Of a stretch of 64,000 nucleotides of DNA, positions 52,615 to 62,109 are shown in pieces. The position numbers and the translations under genes are program-made. The notes below the pieces were generated by a model, which saw nothing but the letters and a program-made list of their open reading frames with translations, was not told where the DNA came from and did no database searches. Position 1 is the stretch's first letter, and every line of letters starts with the position of its first letter. The DNA is from Bacillus sp. NP157 (GTDB lineage Bacteria; Pseudomonadota; Gammaproteobacteria; Xanthomonadales; Rhodanobacteraceae): the NCBI GenBank assembly GCA_018889975.1, contig CP076546.1:2170001-2234000 (forward strand), read 5' to 3'.

Positions 52615-52632
52615 CCTCAACCATGGTTAAGG
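52615..52632 (+). promoter_or_regulatory. SoxR-box-like dyad in a 19-bp-spaced promoter
   Basis: CCTCAACCATGGTTAAGG is a near-perfect dyad that matches the outer parts of the SoxR box (CCTCAAG..CTTGAGG). It overlaps TTGACC (52611-52616), and a weak -10 GATCCT (52636-52641) follows after 19 bases, the long spacer typical of MerR-activated promoters. The promoter points to the MFS gene. Confidence 0.7.
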
Positions 52633-52699
52633 TCCGATCCTGCGGCCTCCTGTCGCCGCGCGCAAGCGTGAGACAATGGCCATTCCCCAAGGATTGAAC

Positions 52700-54088
52700 A
52701 TGAACGTGGGCACGTCCGACCCCAAGCTGCTCGACCCCTCCCCGCCCACCGCCGAAGGCATCCTCGCTCCCCGCTACCGCGCCGCCACCCTTGGCATGGT
52801 GGCCCTGATCTCGCTGCTGGCCTTCGAGGCGCTCGCGGTCACGACGGCCATGCCCACGGTTGCCCGCGAGCTCGACGGCCTGCGTATATACGCCCTCGCC
52901 TTCGGCGGCGTGCTGGCGACCAGCGTCATCGGCATGGTGGTTTCCGGGCGATGGAGCGACCAGCGCGGGCCTGCGCCAGCGATGTGGACCGGCCTGGCCG
53001 GCTTCATCCTCGGCCTGCTCGTGGCCGGCTTCGCCCATGGCATGACGATGCTGTTGCTCGGCCGGCTGATCCAGGGCCTCGGCATGGGCCTGCTGTCCCC
53101 GGCGCTCTATGTCATCGTCGGACGCCTCTACCCCGACCATCTGCGGCCGAGGGTCTTCGCCTCGTTCTCCGCAGGCTGGGTCGTGCCGGCACTGATCGGC
53201 CCCGCGATCAGCGGCCTGATCGTCGAGCACGCCGGCTGGCGCTGGGTCTTCCTTGGCGTGCCGCTGCTGGCGATCCCCGCGGCGCTCGGCGTGCGCGGTG
53301 CCTTGCGTACGCTGGAAGCACCGACGCACCACGCCGACGCGAAGCCGGGTCGCATGCTCAACGCGTTCGGTGCATCGCTCGGCGCCTGCCTGATGTTCGT
53401 CGCCGGCCAGGAACGCGGCTGGCTTGCCCTCGCGCTGTTCGCTCCCGCGGTGCTGCTCCTCATCGGATGCGGCCGGCGCCTCCTGCCGACCGGCACGCTG
53501 CGCGCGGCGCGTGGGCTTCCCGCCCTCGTCGGCCTGCGCGGCCTGGTGGCATCGTCGTTCTTCGGCGCGGAAGCATTCCTGCCGCTGGTGTTTTCGCAGC
53601 AACACGGCCTGTCGCCCACCTGGTCCGGGATCGGCATCAGCGTCGGCGCCGTCGGCTGGTTCTCGGGCTCGTGGTACCAGGGCCACCTGGCGAAGATCTC
53701 GCGCCAGGCCCTGCTCTACCGCGGCACGGCCTTGCTTGCCCTCGGCAGCATCGTCACCGGCCTGGCCACGTTCTCGTTCGTTCCCGTGCCGCTTGCGGTG
53801 CTCGGCTGGCTGACCACCGGGCTCGGTATCGGCATGGTCTACGGCACGGTGTCGACGCTCGCGCTGTCGATGTCCGCAGCACACGAACAAGGCACGAACA
53901 GTTCGGCCCTGCAGTTGTGCGAGTCGCTGGCGGTCGCGTCGACGCTCGCCATCGGCGGCTCGTTGTTTGCGGCTTTGCTCAACGTTTCGGCCACGATGGC
54001 CTTCGGCGCGAACTTCGCGATCACCGCCGCGCTGGCCCTGCTCGCAAACGTCGTTGCACGGCGTACCGGCGCGCCTTCGGCCGCTTAG
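52700..54088 (+). CDS. MFS drug/metabolite exporter
   Basis: A 462-residue inner-membrane MFS transporter, likely with 14 helices (DHA2 type). Motif A is partly visible as SGRWSDQRGPAPAM and the first helix as LGMVALISLLAFEALAVTTA. The ATG at 52700 follows AAGGA. The substrate cannot be told; the SoxR-type promoter suggests redox-active or toxic compounds such as phenazines or quinones. Confidence 0.88.
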   Translation: MNVGTSDPKLLDPSPPTAEGILAPRYRAATLGMVALISLLAFEALAVTTAMPTVARELDGLRIYALAFGGVLATSVIGMVVSGRWSDQRGPAPAMWTGLAGFILGLLVAGFAHGMTMLLLGRLIQGLGMGLLSPALYVIVGRLYPDHLRPRVFASFSAGWVVPALIGPAISGLIVEHAGWRWVFLGVPLLAIPAALGVRGALRTLEAPTHHADAKPGRMLNAFGASLGACLMFVAGQERGWLALALFAPAVLLLIGCGRRLLPTGTLRAARGLPALVGLRGLVASSFFGAEAFLPLVFSQQHGLSPTWSGIGISVGAVGWFSGSWYQGHLAKISRQALLYRGTALLALGSIVTGLATFSFVPVPLAVLGWLTTGLGIGMVYGTVSTLALSMSAAHEQGTNSSALQLCESLAVASTLAIGGSLFAALLNVSATMAFGANFAITAALALLANVVARRTGAPSAA

Positions 54089-54130
54089 ATAAGGGTTTTC
54101 CTACACGCGCCATGGATTGACGCCGATACC

Positions 54131-54190
54131 CCAGGCGTCGCCTGGTGCGTATCGTCCGTTCCCTCGGCTTCAATGGATAGGAACGGACGA
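54131..54190. repeat. Two adjacent inverted repeats upstream of the small membrane protein
   Basis: The first is CCAGGCG-T-CGCCTGG (54131-54145). The second has perfect 11-base arms TCGTCCGTTCC (54152-54162) and GGAACGGACGA (54180-54190) around a 17-base loop. Neither is followed by a T-run on the plus strand. They end two bases before the GTG at 54193. Confidence 0.7.
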
Positions 54191-54192
54191 CG

Positions 54193-54405
54193 GTGACGGA
54201 TCAGGACAGAGGTACGCGTCAGGAAGACGTATGGTCGAACACATCTCGCCAGCGCTATCCAGCTGACCCATGCAGCATGGATTCCATGGCCTTGCGTGGC
54301 GAGATCGACAAGCTGTTCCACACGGCGTATTGGTATCCGTTCTGGATGATCATCGGCATGGCGGTATTCCTGGTCGCGCTCATCCTCGCGTTGAATGTGT
54401 TCTGA
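54193..54405 (+). CDS. Small single-helix membrane protein, 70 residues
   Basis: I do not recognise it. The C-terminal 25 residues (YPFWMIIGMAVFLVALILAL, ending NVF) are a membrane helix; the N-terminal 40 are polar. The start is uncertain: GTG at 54193 gives 70 residues, ATG at 54280 or 54289 gives about 40. The hairpins directly upstream may control it. It ends 35 bases before the propeptide-like gene. Confidence 0.55.
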   Translation: MTDQDRGTRQEDVWSNTSRQRYPADPCSMDSMALRGEIDKLFHTAYWYPFWMIIGMAVFLVALILALNVF

Positions 54406-54439
54406 TCGACCGCAGGCGGCGCATGCATGGAGAGAGGCA

Positions 54440-54985
54440 TTGAAACGACAGGTTCCGATCGCATGGATTGCCGTGGCGGCTGCACTGCTTTCAACGAGCC
54501 GGCTCGCTTCTGCCGCTCAAATGCTCGATGTGCAGGTCATCGGCCGTTCGATATCGAACAGCGCACCATCCAGTGTCGTCACGGTGACGATCCGGAATAT
54601 CGGGAACGTGCCCGCATACCTGCCGAAACCGTTCACACCGACGGTGACGCCTGACGGTCACTTGCAGAACAATCTTTTCGATGTGCGCGATCGCACGGGC
54701 CAACCGGCACCGTTCATTGGCCGGTACGTGAAGGTGATCCCGGATGACCCGGATACTTACTACCTGAAGCTTTTGCCGGGGCAGTTCGTCACTCACGACC
54801 TCGACCTGGCGGCCGACTACGATCTCTCTCGCGGCGGGGTCTTTAGCGCGGCTTATGAGCAGCGGTTCACGACCGAGGTGCGGCAAGACGCCCGGGGAGA
54901 GATTACAAGCAAGGAATTCGTGCAGAAGAGCGAAATCGCGACCGTTCGGGCCGGAAACCAAACACGGCCGTCCTGCTGTGACTAA
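54440..54985 (+). CDS. Exported protein like the N-terminal propeptide domain of M35 metallopeptidases
   Basis: A 181-residue secreted protein. I choose TTG at 54440 because GGAGAGAGG lies just before and a clear signal peptide follows (KRQVPIAWIAVAAALLS, cleaved near ASA-AQ). The mature part VVTVTIRNIGNVPAYLPKPF, then NLFDVRDRTGQPAPFIGRYV, and LLPGQFVTHDLDLAADYDLS resembles the beta-sandwich N-terminal domain of M35 peptidases. The peptidase domain with HExxH and GTxDxxYG is absent; the frame ends cleanly with TRPSCCD. It could be an inhibitor, a chaperone or a remnant. Confidence 0.72.
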   Translation: MKRQVPIAWIAVAAALLSTSRLASAAQMLDVQVIGRSISNSAPSSVVTVTIRNIGNVPAYLPKPFTPTVTPDGHLQNNLFDVRDRTGQPAPFIGRYVKVIPDDPDTYYLKLLPGQFVTHDLDLAADYDLSRGGVFSAAYEQRFTTEVRQDARGEITSKEFVQKSEIATVRAGNQTRPSCCD

Positions 54986-55021
54986 CGAAAACCCTGGCTG
55001 GCCAGGGTGTCCCACACACGT

Positions 55022-55106
55022 TGGTGCGAAAGGGGGGACTCGAACCCCCACGGATTTCTCCGCCAGAACCTAAATCTGGTGCGTCTACCAATTCCGCCAC
55101 TCTCGC
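55022..55106 (-). tRNA. tRNA-Leu (anticodon TAG)
   Basis: An 85-base class II tRNA with encoded CCA. The acceptor GCGAGAG pairs with CTTTCGC-type sequence; the anticodon arm is CCAGA-TTTAGGT-TCTGG with anticodon TAG, reading CUN codons. The long variable arm is present. Confidence 0.96.
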
Positions 55107-55182
55107 TTCGCGGCGCCATTCTAGGTGGTGCGCGGTCACCGGTCCACCGCGCGCGACCCTGGCAATCCCAGGCTTCCCTGGC

Positions 55183-56829
55183 TCAGCCCCGGCAACCTGC
55201 CAGCAGGTCCAGGTCCGGCTTGTACACCGTGGTGCGGGTATCGAAGAAGCCAAGCAGGGTGTGGAACACGTTGTCCTGGCTGGCCGGCTGTACGCGGCGC
55301 TGGTCGACGCACGCCAGTCGGATCCCGGCGTCGCGGACCCAACCGGGCGACAGCCACATCAGCATCGGGATGTGCTTCTGCTGGCTGGGTGCCGTGGCCC
55401 AGTCGGCGCCGTGCAGGTAGACATCCTTCTCGCCCAGCGATTCGCCGTGGTCGGAGAGGTACATCATGGCGCTGTCGACGTCGGGCTCGGCCTTGAGCGC
55501 GTCGACCACCTTGCCAAGGATGTGATCGGTGTACAGGATCGTGTTGTCGTAGCTGGCGACCGTCTGCGCGTAGGTGCAGGTCTGCACCTCGGCGGTGTCG
55601 CAGCCGGGCTTGAACACGTTGAACTCGGCCGGGTAGCGCTGGAAATAGGACGGGCCGTGGCTGCCCTTGATGTGCAACACGAGCAGCGCGGGCGAGCGCA
55701 TCTTCGCGAGGCGTTCGGGCAGGTCCTCGATCAGCACCTGGTCGATGCAGCCATCGGCGTCGCACAGGCCGGCGACCTTCTCGTTGGTCAGGTCATCGTT
55801 GGGCACGCGCGCGCAAACGTCCTTGCAACCCTCGTCGTTGTCGCGCCAGAACACGTCCACGCCTGCATGCTGCAGGACATCGAGCGCATTCCAGTGCGCC
55901 TTCGCCACCGGCTTATCGAACTTCTCGCGGGTCATGTCGGAGAACATGCAGGGCACGGACACGGTGGTCGCCGTACCGCACGACCATGCATCGCTGAAGT
56001 AAATCGCCCCTGCCCGCTTCATCTCGGGATTCGTCTCGCGCGCGTAGCCCTGCAACGACTGGTTTTCCGCACGCGCGGTCTCGCCCACCACCAGCACGAC
56101 GACCCGCTTGCGTGCGGCCATGGCGGCATTCGGTGCAAGGGTCGCATCGGTACCGATCGGCACCATCGTCCGCTTCTTGCGGAACACATCGCGCTGCAGG
56201 TAGTGGAACGTGCCACTGAGCGCGGCGTACGGGTTGAACACCTCGTACATCGGGCGATGGTTGCGCTCGAAGTAGACGTAGTTGCGCCCGGCCAGCATCG
56301 GCGGCACCAGTAGCAGCACGACGGCGCCGAGGATGACCGCCGTCCGCACGGCGAGGCTGCGCCACATGGGCATGAAGCGCACGGGCACCATCAGCACGAG
56401 CACCGCCGGCAGGATACCGAACAGCGTGATCCAGCCCACCGAGCCGAGCGTGATCAGCGCCGCGGCTTCCGCACGCGTCGTCTCGAAGATGCTCTGGATG
56501 ATCTCCTCGTTGAGCCGCACGCCGAAGGTCGAGGCGTAGTACGCGCTAGCCGCCGAGACGAGGATGAGCAGGGCCAGCAAGGGCTTGCCGATCCGCGGCC
56601 ACATCACCAGGGCCAGGGTCAGGACGAGGTTGCCGACCAACCGACAAAAAACGGTAACGCTGAGGGCCCAGAATCCATCCACGCCGCTCGAGGCGGACAG
56701 TGCCTGGTGCACCTCGGTCCACAGGCTGCGATTCAGTATCGCCAGGATGTATACGGCGACGATGGCGCCCAGCAACCATGCTGGCAGTGCCCACTTCGCG
56801 CGTCCCGACGGACGGTCTTGGATGATCAT
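55183..56829 (-). CDS. Phosphoethanolamine transferase, EptA/CptA family
   Basis: A 548-residue inner-membrane enzyme that moves phosphoethanolamine from phosphatidylethanolamine onto lipid A or core sugars. Five N-terminal helices (to about residue 165) precede a periplasmic alkaline-phosphatase-like domain. The metal-binding Thr is in VVGETARAENQSLQGYAR, and AWSCGTATTVSVPCMFS and YLSDHGESLGE are intact. The ATG at 56829 (MIIQDRPSGRAKW) fits the family. Addition to lipid A gives polymyxin tolerance in relatives; which acceptor is used here is open. Confidence 0.93.
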   Translation of the reverse strand: MIIQDRPSGRAKWALPAWLLGAIVAVYILAILNRSLWTEVHQALSASSGVDGFWALSVTVFCRLVGNLVLTLALVMWPRIGKPLLALLILVSAASAYYASTFGVRLNEEIIQSIFETTRAEAAALITLGSVGWITLFGILPAVLVLMVPVRFMPMWRSLAVRTAVILGAVVLLLVPPMLAGRNYVYFERNHRPMYEVFNPYAALSGTFHYLQRDVFRKKRTMVPIGTDATLAPNAAMAARKRVVVLVVGETARAENQSLQGYARETNPEMKRAGAIYFSDAWSCGTATTVSVPCMFSDMTREKFDKPVAKAHWNALDVLQHAGVDVFWRDNDEGCKDVCARVPNDDLTNEKVAGLCDADGCIDQVLIEDLPERLAKMRSPALLVLHIKGSHGPSYFQRYPAEFNVFKPGCDTAEVQTCTYAQTVASYDNTILYTDHILGKVVDALKAEPDVDSAMMYLSDHGESLGEKDVYLHGADWATAPSQQKHIPMLMWLSPGWVRDAGIRLACVDQRRVQPASQDNVFHTLLGFFDTRTTVYKPDLDLLAGCRG

Positions 56830-56882
56830 GGATGGCAGAACCCGCGGCCAAGGAAAAGCCGTATGCGAAATCAGGACAAAAG

Positions 56883-56913
56883 AAAAAGGCACTTAGATTG
56901 CTCTAAGTGCCTT
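56883..56913 (-). terminator. Terminator of the Pro-Arg-His-Lys tRNA cluster
   Basis: On the minus strand AAGGCACTTAG-AGCAAT-CTAAGTGCCTT, a perfect eleven-base stem, is followed by TTTCTTTT. It begins nine bases after tRNA-Lys. Confidence 0.92.
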
Positions 56914-56921
56914 ATTCAAAT

Positions 56922-56997
<76 letters not shown>

Positions 56998-57022
56998 GTA
57001 AACTAAATTGTACAACTAAAAG

Positions 57023-57100
57023 TGGGGTGGACGATGGGATTCGAACCCACGACATCCGGAATCACAATCCGGTACTCTAACCAACTGAGCTACGCCCACC
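57023..57100 (-). tRNA. tRNA-His (anticodon GTG)
   Basis: A 78-base tRNA with the extra 5' G (G-1) opposite C73 that marks histidine tRNAs. The anticodon loop TTGTGAT carries GTG. CCA is encoded. Confidence 0.96.
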
Positions 57101-57112
57101 ATAAACCTGAAC

Positions 57113-57189
57113 TGGCGCGCCCGACAGGAATCGAACCTGCAACCGTCGGCTTAGAAGGCCGATGCTCTATCCGGTTGAGCTACAGGCGC
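57113..57189 (-). tRNA. tRNA-Arg (anticodon TCT)
   Basis: A 77-base tRNA with encoded CCA. The anticodon arm is TCGGC-CTTCTAA-GCCGA with anticodon TCT, which reads the rare AGA and AGG codons. Confidence 0.96.
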
Positions 57190-57213
57190 AGGCACTGTAC
57201 GTAGAGCACCAAT

Positions 57214-57290
57214 TGGTCGGGGCAGAGGGATTCGAACCCCCGACATCCAGCTCCCAAAGCTGGCGCTCTACCAGACTGAGCTATACCCCG
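57214..57290 (-). tRNA. tRNA-Pro (anticodon TGG)
   Basis: A 77-base tRNA with encoded CCA. The anticodon arm is CCAGC-TTTGGGA-GCTGG with anticodon TGG. It is the first tRNA of the four-gene transcript Pro-Arg-His-Lys. Confidence 0.96.
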
Positions 57291-57332
57291 AAACCTTAAA
57301 GCGTCACCGATACCGCCGGGTGAAGCCTTCAG

Positions 57333-57361
57333 ATGCTACGGGTCAAAGCCTAGCCCGTCAA
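57333..57361 (-). promoter_or_regulatory. Promoter of the Pro-Arg-His-Lys tRNA operon
   Basis: On the minus strand TTGACG (57356-57361), 17 bases, then TAGCAT (57333-57338). It lies 43 bases before tRNA-Pro. Confidence 0.75.
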
Positions 57362-57390
57362 TCCGTATGAACACACCACACTTTCCGCGG

Positions 57391-57422
57391 CCGATACCGA
57401 TGCGCAAGCACGTCGATATCGG
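57391..57422. other. Long stem-loop after tRNA-Arg(ACG)
   Basis: CCGATA/TATCGG ends an imperfect stem of about 13 pairs with a four-base loop. On the tRNA strand the T-run (TTTTTAAA) precedes it rather than follows it, so it is not a standard terminator. It may be a processing or read-through control element between the two tRNA units. Confidence 0.45.
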
Positions 57423-57430
57423 TTTAAAAA

Positions 57431-57507
57431 TGGTGCGCCCGGAGAGATTCGAACTCCCGACCACCAAGTTCGTAGCCTGGTACTCTATCCAACTGAGCTA
57501 CGGGCGC
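57431..57507 (-). tRNA. tRNA-Arg (anticodon ACG)
   Basis: A 77-base tRNA with encoded CCA. The anticodon arm is CCAGG-CTACGAA-CTTGG. The anticodon ACG would be edited to ICG by TadA and read most CGN codons. Confidence 0.96.
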
Positions 57508-57571
57508 ACACTTAAAACCTTTGACCCGGTGACCACCGCTGCGAAGCGTTGGCGCCGTGTCGAGAAGCGGA

Positions 57572-57600
57572 ATTATTCAGATATCGAGGGTGTGCGTCAA
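57572..57600 (-). promoter_or_regulatory. Strong promoter of tRNA-Arg(ACG) with UP-like element
   Basis: On the minus strand TTGACG (57595-57600), 17 bases, then AATAAT (57572-57577). An A/T-rich stretch GAAAAAAAGTTTCAGAAAAG lies directly upstream, as in rRNA-type promoters. Confidence 0.75.
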
Positions 57601-57719
57601 CACTTTTCTGAAACTTTTTTTCGCGCAACGGTAACGATTGGGCTAAATGGACGGCTAAATCATTGTCGCAGCGGGGTTTGAGCCGACCGCATCGAAGGCG
57701 ATTTTTTCCGTCGATCGAT

Positions 57720-57750
57720 AACGAAGAAGGGCGACCAACGGCCGCCCTTC
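57720..57750 (-). terminator. Terminator-like hairpin after ftsH
   Basis: On the minus strand GAAGGGCG/CGCCCTTC encloses a nine-base loop and is followed by TTCGTTATC, a poor T-run. It lies a few bases after the ftsH stop. Confidence 0.55.
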
Positions 57751-57754
57751 CCTT

Positions 57755-59685
<1,931 letters not shown>

Positions 59686-59689
<4 letters not shown>

Positions 59690-60336
59690 GCGCGGTTCTC
59701 GCCAGGTTGCCGGTTCGCGGATTTCAGTCCGGTCCCCAGCGCATAGACCTCTCGCGAACGCGCGCGGGAGGCCTTCGGTTTACGCATCGTCACGCGACTG
59801 AAGTCGGCGCGCAAGGTCTTTAGGTACTCGTCGAAACCCGGCCCCTGGAACAGTTTCACCAGGAACGAGCCCCCGGGCGTCAGCCAGTCCAGGGCAAATT
59901 GCCGGGCGAGGTCGCAGAGGTCCATGGCGCGGATCTGGTCGGCGAGGGCCACACCCGACATATTGGGGGCCATGTCGGACAGCACAAGATCGACCTTATT
60001 GCCGTCCAGCATGCCTTCGAGCTCGCGCAGGACGCTTTCTTCGCGGAAATCGCCCTGCATGAAGTCCACGCCCGACAAACCGACCATGGGCAGGATGTCC
60101 AGGGCGATGACCTTGCCCGTCTCGCCCAGGCGCTTGCGGGCCAGCTGGGACCAGCCACCCGGGGCGGCGCCCAGGTCGACGATGGTCATGCCAGGCTTGA
60201 TCAGGCGATCTTTCTCAAGCACTTCTTCCAGCTTGAAAACGGCGCGCGAACGCATCCCCTCCGCCTGGGCGCGTTTCACATAGGGATCGTCGAAGTGCTC
60301 CTTGAGCCAGCGGGAGCTGCTTTTACTGCGTGCCAT
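59686..60336 (-). CDS. rlmE: 23S rRNA (uridine-2552-2'-O)-methyltransferase RlmE
   Basis: A 216-residue heat-shock methyltransferase acting on U2552 of 23S rRNA in the large subunit. The SAM motif [14 protein letters not shown] and the K-D-K-E tetrad are visible (Lys in [10 protein letters not shown], Asp in SDMAPNMSG, Lys in FLVKLFQG, Glu near the end). Its stop overlaps the ftsH start. Confidence 0.97.
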
Positions 60337-60424
60337 CGGCCGGGGAATCCGCCAGATAAAGAAGAGAGGGGGGCGCGCATGATACCCTTTGGGCCCTCTC
60401 CCCCGCGAATCGAACCTGAACGCA

Positions 60425-60721
60425 ATGTCGCTCTCCCCTACGCAGCGCCGCTACCTCCGCAGCCTGGCGCATGACCTTTCCCCGGTGATCCTGCTTGGCA
60501 ACAAGGGTGCCACCGAGGCCGTGGCCAAGGAACTGGGCAACGCCCTGGACCAGCATGAGCTGGTCAAGGTGAAGCTGTCTGGCGGCGACAAGGAAGAGCG
60601 CCAGGCGCAGATTGCCTTCCTCGCTGGCGAGACCCGTGCCGAAACCGTCCAGGAAATCGGCCACGTCGTCGTCCTGTTCCGCCGTAACGAACAGGATCCG
60701 AAGCTCGCCCTGCCCCGGTAA
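60425..60721 (+). CDS. yhbY: YhbY family (CRM-domain) RNA-binding protein
   Basis: A 98-residue CRM-domain protein that associates with pre-50S subunits. The start [20 protein letters not shown] and the GxxG loop in [11 protein letters not shown] fit the family. The gene is divergent from rlmE, a layout conserved in many gammaproteobacteria. Confidence 0.93.
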   Translation: MSLSPTQRRYLRSLAHDLSPVILLGNKGATEAVAKELGNALDQHELVKVKLSGGDKEERQAQIAFLAGETRAETVQEIGHVVVLFRRNEQDPKLALPR

Positions 60722-60727
60722 GCCGTC

Positions 60728-61108
60728 ATGGACCTCTCGCTTGATCGCCCCGGCGAATACCTCTTCGTACGCCGGGTCAGCGCCGACACCGTCACGGTGG
60801 TCGACCGCGACTTCCACGCCAGCCTGCTGATCACCCCCGAACAGGTGGTGGAAGACTGGCCGGTGACCGACGCGAAGCAGATGAGTCTCGCCGACGTCGA
60901 GACCATCGTCGCCCTGAAGCCGGACATCGTCGTGATCGGCACCGGCGAGCGCCAGGTGTTCCCCTCGGCCGAGGTGATGGCCGGCTTCCTGCGCCGTGGC
61001 ATCGGCGTCGAAGCCATGACCAGCGGCGCCGCCGCCCGCACCTACAGCCTGCTCTCCGGCGAAGGTCGCCGCGTGCTGGCTGCCTTCATCCTTCCCCCGC
61101 GAGGCTAA
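60728..61108 (+). CDS. Mth938-like (DUF498/NDUFAF3-type) protein
   Basis: A 126-residue protein of the Mth938/NDUFAF3 family, whose mitochondrial member helps assemble complex I. It has DIVVIGTGERQVFPSAEVM and the C-terminal GIGVEAMTSGAAARTYSLLS, which contains the family core. It follows yhbY by six bases and precedes panE by six, so the three form an operon. Bacterial function is not established. Confidence 0.88.
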   Translation: MDLSLDRPGEYLFVRRVSADTVTVVDRDFHASLLITPEQVVEDWPVTDAKQMSLADVETIVALKPDIVVIGTGERQVFPSAEVMAGFLRRGIGVEAMTSGAAARTYSLLSGEGRRVLAAFILPPRG

Positions 61109-61114
61109 ACCGCC

Positions 61115-62050
61115 ATGCGTATCCTGGTCCTCGGCGCCGGCGGGACCGGCGGTTACTTCGGCGGGCGCCTTGCCCAGGCCGGCCTCGACGTCACCTTCCT
61201 CGTCCGCCCTGCCCGGGCAGCCGTGCTGGACGAAAAAGGCCTGGTCATCCGCAGCCCCTTCGGCGACGCCACCTTACGGGTGAACCACGTCACGGCCGAG
61301 ACCGTGGGCGATGCGGGCACCTTCGACCTCGTGCTGCTTTCATGCAAGGCCTACGACCTGCACTCGGCGATCGAGGCGATCGACCCGGCGGTGGGCGAAG
61401 GCACGGCCATCGTCCCCATCCTCAACGGCCTTGCGCATTACCCCGTGCTGGACGCGCGCTTCGGCCCCGACAAGGTCATCGGTGGCATGTGCGTCATCAG
61501 CGCAGGCAAAGGGCCCGATGGCGAAGTCATGCACTACGGCAACGGTGCCTCGGTCACCTTTGGCGAACGCGACGGCGCCAGCCACGGCGGTCGCTGCGAG
61601 ACACTGGCCGAAGCCTTCGCTGCGGCTAAGGTCGACCATGTCCATTCAGCGGACATCGGCCGCGACCTGTGGGCGAAGTTCACCTTCCTCACCACGCTGG
61701 CCGGCGCCACCTGCCTGTTCCGGGCGAGCATCGGCGACATCGTCGGGACCGACGACGGGCGTCGCCTGACCGAGCAGCTTTACGACGAATGCCTTGCCGT
61801 GGCGCGCGCCTCGGGCCAGGCCGTGCCGGACCAGGCGCGCGGCATGGCGTGGAAAGTACTGACGCAGGAGGGCTCGCCGTTGACCGCGTCGATGCTGCGC
61901 GACCTGGAGTCAGGCCAGCGGATCGAAGGCGACCACATCGTCGGCGACATGTTGCGCCGGGCGCATGCGCAGGGGATCAAGGCACCGATGCTGGAAACGG
62001 CATGGGCGCACCTGCAGGCGTTCGAGAATCGGAAAGCCCGGGCGGCCTAG
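61115..62050 (+). CDS. panE: 2-dehydropantoate 2-reductase family protein
   Basis: A 311-residue NADPH-dependent reductase of the ketopantoate reductase family, which makes pantoate for coenzyme A. The Rossmann loop is LGAGGTGGYFGGRLAQAG. The catalytic Lys is probably in RDLWAKFTFLTTLAG and the second domain has GSPLTASMLRDLESGQRIE. Several paralogues with unknown substrates exist in the family, so the pantothenate role is likely but not proven. Confidence 0.85.
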   Translation: MRILVLGAGGTGGYFGGRLAQAGLDVTFLVRPARAAVLDEKGLVIRSPFGDATLRVNHVTAETVGDAGTFDLVLLSCKAYDLHSAIEAIDPAVGEGTAIVPILNGLAHYPVLDARFGPDKVIGGMCVISAGKGPDGEVMHYGNGASVTFGERDGASHGGRCETLAEAFAAAKVDHVHSADIGRDLWAKFTFLTTLAGATCLFRASIGDIVGTDDGRRLTEQLYDECLAVARASGQAVPDQARGMAWKVLTQEGSPLTASMLRDLESGQRIEGDHIVGDMLRRAHAQGIKAPMLETAWAHLQAFENRKARAA

Positions 62051-62109
62051 CGCGAGACGGCTGTCACGCCCAAGCCCGCGCCCCCATTTCCCATCCCCCA
62101 CCCCCGCCC

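Noticed and set aside
57391-57430. An intrinsic terminator after tRNA-Arg(ACG)
   Set aside because: The T-run is on the wrong side of the hairpin for the tRNA strand, so I list it as a stem-loop only.
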